A stretch of 64,000 bases of DNA from Calonectria ilicicola. Its lineage: Eukaryota > Ascomycota > Sordariomycetes > Hypocreales > Nectriaceae. The DNA lies in the NCBI GenBank assembly GCA_020809705.1, contig CP085827.1:620001-684000 (forward strand), in the 5' to 3' direction. This document shows, in pieces, positions 57,395-64,000 of the stretch. Each line of letters starts with the position of its first letter. Position 1 is the first letter of the stretch. Under the pieces are notes generated by a model. The model saw only the letters and a list, made by a program, of their open reading frames with translations, ran no database searches and was not told where the DNA came from. The position numbers and the translations under genes are program-made.

Positions 57395-57997
57395 ATTAGG
57401 GCGAATTAGCTATTTTATAGTCCCACGAATTACAAAGAAAAAGATATCTCATGACCAGACATTCCAATCAGCCTAGCTTCCCCTCCTGTTGTGCTAGTAA
57501 TCAATGGAGCGTGCATTCTGCCACGTCAATCATCCAACCGAAAGGATGAATCCGCCTTATAGAATTCTTCGGATATGATGCAATAGCTATTTTAAATACA
57601 TTTTTCTAGATGCGGTCGACAACGTGGTCACAGGCCGACTCCAAGTGAGCCGAACGCAGAGCTAGATCGGGTTAATGCGTTGCCGGTCCAGGAAATGCTG
57701 ACAATCGCCCCTCATTTATCTCCACAGCTCGGTAAGAGGGGGATTACCGGAGCCAATTTTGCTATCGTCGTGATGCGAAAGCTGGTTATCAGTGCGGCAC
57801 AGCCCCTTCAGCTCGTCACATGTTGGGCAACCTTGGTATGCCTTGCGCGGGGCTGGATTGAAAATACGCTGCGATAGGCAGCAACACTACCCGACGCACT
57901 TGCAAATTGATTTTTAACAGGGTTTATTTAAATGAAAGCCATGATTTTCCCTTAATTTGCTTGTAAGTGCCATTTTCATCAAAATCTGGGGAAAATC
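57395..57997. other. Intergenic; no gene seen
   Basis: About 600 bp. A 65-codon frame at 57680-57877 lacks motifs and is not supported. Confidence 0.5.
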
Positions 57998-59095
57998 ATG
58001 GCAGAAGTCTTGTTTGTTGCGGCACCGATTGCCATACGATGGATCTTGCACGTCCCTTCTGGGATTGTACAGAATGAAGGCGAGTGGCACAACATGTTGA
58101 GAGATTTAGAAGGAGTCTATGGTGTTATTCCTCATGCGCAAAGCTTGGTGAATGGTTTATTGGCTGTTGGGACTGCAGTAAGTGCAGCCCTGGCATATTG
58201 ACTGAAGATCACTAAACATATGTTCTAAACAGGCAAGCATCCTAATTTGGTGGAACTTTGCCAATATGGCCCTTATTGGATTTGCGGGAGTCTTGGGCCC
58301 TTTCCAACTGCTCATCGCTCTCGTTGATTTGGCCTTGACATTGTCCTTCATTGTAGGCCTCGCAATGCAGGGCACCTTTCTCCCTGCAACATATGGTGGC
58401 TGCGACAAAATTGTTAAACAAAACGATTTCTTCAAAGTGGCAAACGAGACACTCGGTAACGTACTATCTGGAGTGTCAACTCCACAGTCGATATGCAGAG
58501 ATCTGGTGTGGAACAGGGCCTTTGCTATTGTAGTCATGTTTGTAAAACCCAATGTGATTCTTGATGGAGCATTGCTAACTAACGATTGACTTGAAATAGA
58601 TCCCTATATTCTGTCATCACTACTGCTAATTTGACCTTTGGGTTGCTATCGCTACGATATTTCATCAAAACTACCTTTCCTGACGCCTTGACGAAGTTAT
58701 ACCCAAGCTCGATGACAAACACGATCTTTAAATATATCCAGGATGGGAGAGAATCGGCAGTTGGTGTCTATCATTCCAAGAGTCATTATGGCTCTAAAGT
58801 GAAACAGACCATTTTTGGTTGCCTCGTGACGATCAAAAAATGGCCATCTACATTTCTGTCCACAGTGTCTGTGTGGATTCGTGCAAGATCGCCAAGCTAC
58901 AGGGATCCGCTCGATCTAGTGGTGAACGAAGAAGAAGCAGTGGGCCTAATGCCCCAGAAAAGCGACGGAGAAATACCCAGGTCTAAAAGCGACGAAACAG
59001 CGGCCTTGATTAATGACGAGCAAAGGCTAAAAGAAGAAGAAATAGAAGGTTCAAGAAGGTGGTCAGACGAGACCATCACCGGCGCACACGTTTAG
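57998..59095 (+). CDS. Orphan integral membrane protein
   Basis: Modelled as three exons (57998-58177, 58233-58537, 58600-59095), 326 residues. Four or so hydrophobic helices: VNGLLAVGTAASILIWW, MALIGFAGVLGPFQLLIAL, LALTLSFIVGLAMQG and AFAIVVISLYSVITTANLTFGLL. Between the last two lies a soluble segment with two Cys (GGCDKIVKQND, STPQSICRDL). The C-terminal ~120 residues are hydrophilic with acidic stretches. The layout resembles fungal MARVEL-like four-helix proteins, but no motif proves it. The second intron uses a GTTTGT donor, chosen because it alone keeps the frame. Confidence 0.65.
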
Positions 59096-59499
59096 TCTTG
59101 AGACGAGACTTGCAGGCCTAGATGGATGTCTCCTTTGGTTCACAAATCGGTCAAGCTTTAGATTTCGAATAGCAAAATTTTTTATAGCAGAAACAAGAAG
59201 CATCGCAACTGCTGGAAGCCCTAGGCCGATCACATGATGGGTGGATTTTGTCACCAAAGCCCATTTCGATGGGGCGGTGTGATGCATGTAAGACGAGGCT
59301 ACCAATGAAACCCGTGCAAGCTCGCTTGTTGCGCCACTCAATTGAACGCCCACCGAGGGATTTTCAACCAAATTCAAGGCAGACATGCGAACCATGATAA
59401 AAAATTCTTTTAGGCTCCAACTGTTAATTTTCTTGTTCTTGCTATTTTCCACCAGTCTATTCCGTACTCGTAATCGTTGCCAAACCAGATAGTGGAACG
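59096..59499. other. Spacer; no gene seen
   Basis: About 400 bp between two plus-strand genes. The minus-strand frame 59063-59506 has no recognised motif. Confidence 0.5.
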
Positions 59500-60989
59500 A
59501 TGCCAACGTATATCGATTTTGTCACTTTTCGGAAAGAAACAAATCCTTGCATCTCTCTTCTACTCAAACATCTGAAACATGGAGCTTTTGGTGAAAGTCA
59601 GATTAGGTCTATGGACTATCCCGACAATAAAGATGTGCCGGTGATGCAAGACAACCTAGCCCGGCATCTTAATACCACCCCTTCGGGTGCCGTGCGGCTT
59701 CTCTTTGTTGAGAATATCAATACAAATCTCATCAGTATTTTGGGAGAAGCCCTTGATATAGACCCAATCTTTTTTGCTGATCATATAAATACGAACTTTG
59801 AGGACATCGAGAAGGCCCCTCCACCACCTTCACTTGCGATCCTACCTACCATCATTTACCAAAGAGGCTACCTCCACCTCCACTATCAGCAAGTTGTAGA
59901 CTTGGGCGATGCAAATGATTTCATCAACGTCAAGTACAATCTAAAATCCGATTCAAACGCTGCTCGCAATATCCGACGTCTGGCTCCCCTGTCTGGAAGG
60001 CAGTTGGCACTTGCTAGGGGATGCTGCTCTCTAATGATCAAGAAGATTAAAGACTTTCACATTTGTATGGCCTCAAATAAAATCTACTTTACTCAAAATC
60101 TTACTTTTCTTTCTTAGGCTTAATCCTACTCGATCCCCCGATTCGCATCGCGAGCGGGGAAATAAAGGGAGATGACTCGAAATTGCATCAGCCAAGGGTT
60201 TTGCATGGTGGGTTTGAAGGTTTTGGGCCACCCCAATCCTTCTCGTCTTTCGCTTCTAGCCCAAACCCCAAGGGATGGAACAAGCAGTCGATGCTAGATA
60301 GCTTATTGCACTATTTTCAAGTGCAGCCGCCGGGATTCCAAAAAGCTTCACCAACCATCTTGAGTTTGGGATTTTATGCAGTGAGGATCATTCTTTGCGA
60401 ATGGAATCTTTACATACAGTTAACAAGTCGATATTACAAACATTACGAATACTCTCTCAGAGACATACGAACTCGGCCTCATGATGAGGAAATTGTGGAC
60501 CTTCAGCGCTGGCGGCGTCGAAGCACGCAGAGCGAGCATAAGCTAACTCTTTTGGCCGAATTCATTGAAAATTGGATGCATTTTGAAGAGGACGAAGAAC
60601 CTTGGAAGCTCATTTTGAAAGACATCAGCTACATACGAAAAAGACTACAGCTATATAGTGAATCACTCCAGCAGACAGTCACAACCGCGACATCAATGGT
60701 ACAAATCCTCGACTCACAGCGTTCCATTCTTGAGGCAATAAGTGTCAAAAGATTGACTTTTATCGCCATGATATTTATCCCTCTGTCTTGGGTTGCCAGC
60801 ATCTTCAGCATGTCCGATGAATATTCCCCGGGCAACCAGAACTTTTGGGTTTATTTCGCTACCGCAATCCCACTATCGGTTCTGGTTTTAATTCTCTCAA
60901 TTTTGCCTTATGAGCGCTTACAGGCGTTTATCAAACCTTTGTATGGGAAAGTTAGGGGAGAATTGAATCGATTTATGCCTTCAGTATGA
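59500..60989 (+). CDS. CorA-like membrane protein lacking the GMN motif
   Basis: Two exons (59500-60064, 60118-60989; intron 53 nt) give 478 residues. Large soluble N-terminal part with RLLFVENINTNLISILGEAL, then a long helical segment (SYIRKRLQLYSESLQQTV...ILDSQRSILEAISVKRLTFIAMIFIPLSWVASIFSM) leading into the first of two C-terminal transmembrane helices, the second being FWVYFATAIPLSVLVLILSIL. This is the CorA Mg2+ channel architecture. In true CorA the first helix ends in GMN; here the corresponding place reads SMS. Many fungal CorA-like proteins with altered motifs have unknown transport ability. Membrane location likely plasma membrane. Confidence 0.83.
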
Positions 60990-62388
60990 TCAGATGGGCG
61001 GATTATTTACTTTCATAGGCTGTCTTAGTTTAATTTAATCGACATGAAAATTCCCATCTTTCGATGGAGCTAGACCACGACCACAATACATTTCATACTC
61101 GAATTCGGTGAGGAGCCGCTGCGAGTGGTAACAGCAATGAGTATGAATAAGTGTCTATTTTTAGTGCACAACCGTTGTAGATGGAATAGATAAAGATGTT
61201 TAATTATTTATGACTAAGATTATCCTTGTCTTGCAAGGCGTATTGCATGTGCCCCCACGGGCGATGACAGGCACAATAGTTCCTCGTGGCAAATGGTACG
61301 TGAACAACAGGTGGTGGGTCATCGACTGCAGCCGATGGGGAATTGAACGAAAGCGACCATTGGGCCTGCTGCCGATGCTTAGTTTTAGCCTTTTATTTCT
61401 CGGGTTCAGAGAGTCTCGTGAGCACCGACGACCCATTCCACAAAAATGGAACCGGTCCTTTTTGAGCCAAATTGCCGATGACCCGAAGAACCGCACCTAT
61501 GATGAGCAAATCTAAACGGCCAAAGACGAAATACTAAATTCATTTCAGGTGCTGGATTCTTTAATCAGATCATAGATGAACTTTTGAGAACTCCTGCCGT
61601 AGGTTGAGCTCTTTTGAAGATCTTATCCGTGTTCAATTCCCGACCCATTTCGAAGCCTCGCTAACGTAAATCCGAAATGATCTACCAAACAATCAGTGGA
61701 GATCAATGCTCTGCACCTGGCATGCGCCGCGTCAAAATGCAACATGGACTGGTACGATTAGATGGGCGCATTTGAGGATTGGATTCCATTGAAGCAAAGA
61801 CAGTTGTGCAGTTACTAATAGTCTGACTACCTATTGGGCAGTACAATTTGACGCAATGACAAAACACAAGGCGTGACAACGTCCGTCAATTGTGAAGAGC
61901 TCATTTGTACATGATCCAAAGAGCTTGATGAATAGTCTGATGGTTCGAAACTCTAGACAGCGTGCAGAGCCGAAGTGGCAATTAAAGCAGAGCTGAAAGT
62001 TATCAGATGCGGTATTTGCCAGGGTAATGTGGAGTTTTGCCGCCCAGATGTGGCGGGCCGCAGTGCAGTAAGCTGCAGTGGAGAGAATTGCACACAAAAG
62101 AAGAAGTAGCCGAGCCGCCTTACCCAGGTTGCCCCTGTAGTCTGTAGATTCTCGGCCATCGCAAAAAGCGGAAGGATGTAGAAGCAATCCATTTGCAGGA
62201 GCTTTGCTGTGTAGGAATATTACCGTAAGAACATGGAAAAGAACCGAGCCTAAACTATGCCCGAGAAAAATATATAATGGCATAGGTGCCCGTCAATTCC
62301 TGAAGTTGATCGACACTACAATCACACTCACCTCTCAACTCGACATCACATCCCTTTCTTCAACCACCTGCTTCAATTTTAACCAACC
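60990..62388. other. Intergenic; promoter of small secreted protein
   Basis: About 1.4 kb. Frames at 61200-61515 and 61831-62283 lack motifs. TATATAA at 62271-62277 lies 112 bp before the next ATG, followed by a pyrimidine-rich leader. Confidence 0.5.
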
Positions 62389-62692
62389 ATGCAGTTCTTC
62401 ACTGTGAGTACGACAGCGGCTCAAGATAATATGTCCAAAGCATGTCGAGCTTTGTCCTGACTATGTACAGAAGGTCGCCGTCAGCATTGCTGCTTTCTCC
62501 ATGCTTGGATCCTGCGCACCCGCTGAAGAGCCCGCAGCTGCAAAGCTTGTTGCTCGCGACTGTCCTGGTGGCAGCTACACCGCATGTATTTCAGCGCGTA
62601 ACCTCAGCTGCGGCTTGACTTGCGGTACAAACACAGCTTGCATGAGCCAATGCCCCTCCATTGCTGCTAAGTACTGTTCTGCCAACTGCTAG
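62389..62692 (+). CDS. Small secreted cysteine-rich protein, 78 aa
   Basis: Two exons (62389-62403, 62471-62692) give 78 residues. The first exon encodes only five residues (MQFFT); the 67-nt intron splits the signal peptide, which continues KVAVSIAAFSMLGSCA. A short propeptide-like stretch (PAEEPAAAKLVAR) precedes a mature domain with eight cysteines (from CPGGSYTACIS to SANC), enough for four disulphides. Promoter with TATA box and CT-rich leader suggests strong expression. No family recognised; effector, antimicrobial or surface role possible. Confidence 0.82.
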
Positions 62693-64000
62693 ATGGAGTT
62701 TTGACATTGCCATGGGGCAGGGAGGAGGGAATTTGGTGAATCCTCGGTTCCATTGTTTAAAGTTGGATGATATCTAATGGTTCCACTACTCGAATCACTT
62801 CAAATAGAGTTTTCAATTCTTATCTCTATATAATTTGGTGTTTTCTTGTTATCTTTTATGTAAAATATGTTTGATATTGTTGCTGATTCTTTCCCGAGTT
62901 AAACTGTACATCGATTCCTAGTACTCCAAATCTAAACCCAATTATCCTCTGGCAACTATAAATATTCTCAAGTATATTCAGAAAGACTCTCCAAGTGGGC
63001 ACAACCTCCCTTGCATTATGACAGCTAATGGAGAAATGTAAGTTGATTTTTATTACCTTACTTAATATATAGCCTGGTCTCAGAGTCAAGTCTAACTAAT
63101 AAGAAACAGCAACCATTTCCATCTTCTTTCAGCAAGATTTGTAAAATCCATGCATACTTCCCTACATTGGCAGTAAGTTTTATTTTGGAGGAAGCCTCAT
63201 CTTCTGTGTCTGAGCCGTCCCCCCCGGGTGCATCGTCTGCACTGTCATCACGTTTGTGATTGAGTGTCGGTTGGCCACACAGCAAAGGGCGCGTTTGCAT
63301 TTTTAAAGCACAGGATAGCGTCTCCATCGAGGACAATGTTGTGTGTGATTGCTTCTACGAGGACCTTTCTTTTTCTTCGTGAATGGCGGAGCGAAACTGG
63401 ATATGGTGGGTGAACTGTTGATGAATGGCTATGTCTGCGGAACAAAGAATTTCCTGTTGCGATGTGTATTCTCCTCCCCCAAGATACCTCATGCGAGACG
63501 CGCGCTTCTATTCCAATGCCATTCTGGAATACTGGATCGAATACTTTATTCTGTTTTGCTATCTGAGGTTGTGACCCGTTAAGTCGGCGTCGTTATCGTG
63601 ATAATATTGTGAAACTAAGGGTTTCAAAATGTAACAAATAGGTGTTACTAGCAAAGACCTCATTTGCAAGACTAATAAAAGAGGCGCGTTCATAATTAAC
63701 TTAACTCAAGTATCCGATTTTTCTTAAAACTTCATCTATCCCTCTGTTAGATTCAAATTGTGTGTGGATTGAAAGTAGCACGGCGGCGGCTTTTTGTCGG
63801 TTAACTCCACCAGCAACTCGACGAGGGAATTGAAATGTCGGCCCTGGAAAAAATGGAGTGAAGAAGGCGAGAAAAAGATTCGTGCTGGCATAGATAAGCC
63901 TCGAGGTTAGGACCTAGAGAACAAATCATTCACCTTGGACTATCAAGAAGTGATGGATCAATCGAATACATAGTCGTGTAGCAAGACAACCCGCGGGGAA
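62693..64000. other. Right end of window; possible gene remnant only
   Basis: About 1.3 kb without a supported intact gene. Contains the possible BTB-like remnant listed separately. Confidence 0.45.
63058..63445 (-). pseudogene. Possible BTB/POZ-like remnant
   Basis: On the minus strand, VLDGDAILCFKNANAPFAVWP resembles the start of fungal BTB-domain proteins (DGDxxLxFxNxxxPFAVW). It is followed, in another frame, by an acidic linker (DDSADDAPGGDGSDTEDE). No intact downstream BTB core is visible. Could be a broken gene or a coincidence; low certainty. Confidence 0.25.

Noticed and set aside
61831..62283. 150-codon minus frame near the right end
   Set aside because: It overlaps the promoter of the 78-residue secreted protein and shows no domain or signal.

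Overview
The window is nuclear DNA of a filamentous ascomycete (Pezizomycotina; order not determined). The evidence is many 46-121 nt spliceosomal introns with GT..AG ends and CTAAC-type branch sites, two eukaryotic tRNA genes (one with an intron), a hAT DNA transposon, and family content typical of these fungi: several P450s, MFS, RTA1, Pth11-like, Zn2Cys6, SesB-like and CorA-like proteins. About 26 protein-coding loci can be modelled. Exon joins below were worked out by hand from reading frame, splice consensus and family motifs.

Left part (1-26.9 kb) is an accessory, secondary-metabolism or detoxification-like block: pisatin-demethylase-like P450, small secreted Cys-rich protein, Baeyer-Villiger monooxygenase, SDR and a second P450 divergent from one promoter, tRNA-Val, a 3.08 kb hAT element with a frameshifted transposase, secreted pectin methylesterase, MFS exporter, TauD-type dioxygenase, SRPBCC protein, secreted CrtC-like lipocalin-fold protein and a bZIP/DUF3425 regulator. 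No polyketide synthase, NRPS, terpene cyclase or prenyltransferase is visible. The block therefore looks like tailoring, catabolic or export functions, or part of a cluster whose backbone lies outside the window.

Middle part (27.8-47.9 kb) holds a Cys-rich orphan membrane protein, an RTA1-family exporter, a kinase-like gene with a nonsense codon near its 5' end, a Gln/Pro-rich protein with five CxxC modules, a Pth11/rhodopsin-type seven-helix receptor, a CYP65-like P450, a tandem SesB-type alpha/beta hydrolase whose first nucleophile is Cys, and an HSL-type esterase.

Right part (49.5-64 kb) holds a hotdog thioesterase, a PheA/TfdB-type FAD hydroxylase next to a frameshifted glutathione transferase (an aromatic-compound or detoxification pair), an intron-containing tRNA-Ala, a transcription factor combining C2H2 and Zn2Cys6 fingers, an orphan membrane protein, a CorA-like protein without the GMN motif, a small secreted Cys-rich protein and a possible BTB remnant.

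The points most worth following are the tandem SesB protein, the CxxC-repeat protein, the backbone-less oxidative block with its two non-oxidative cyclase-fold candidates, and the matching TCCGCGGA palindromes in two promoters.
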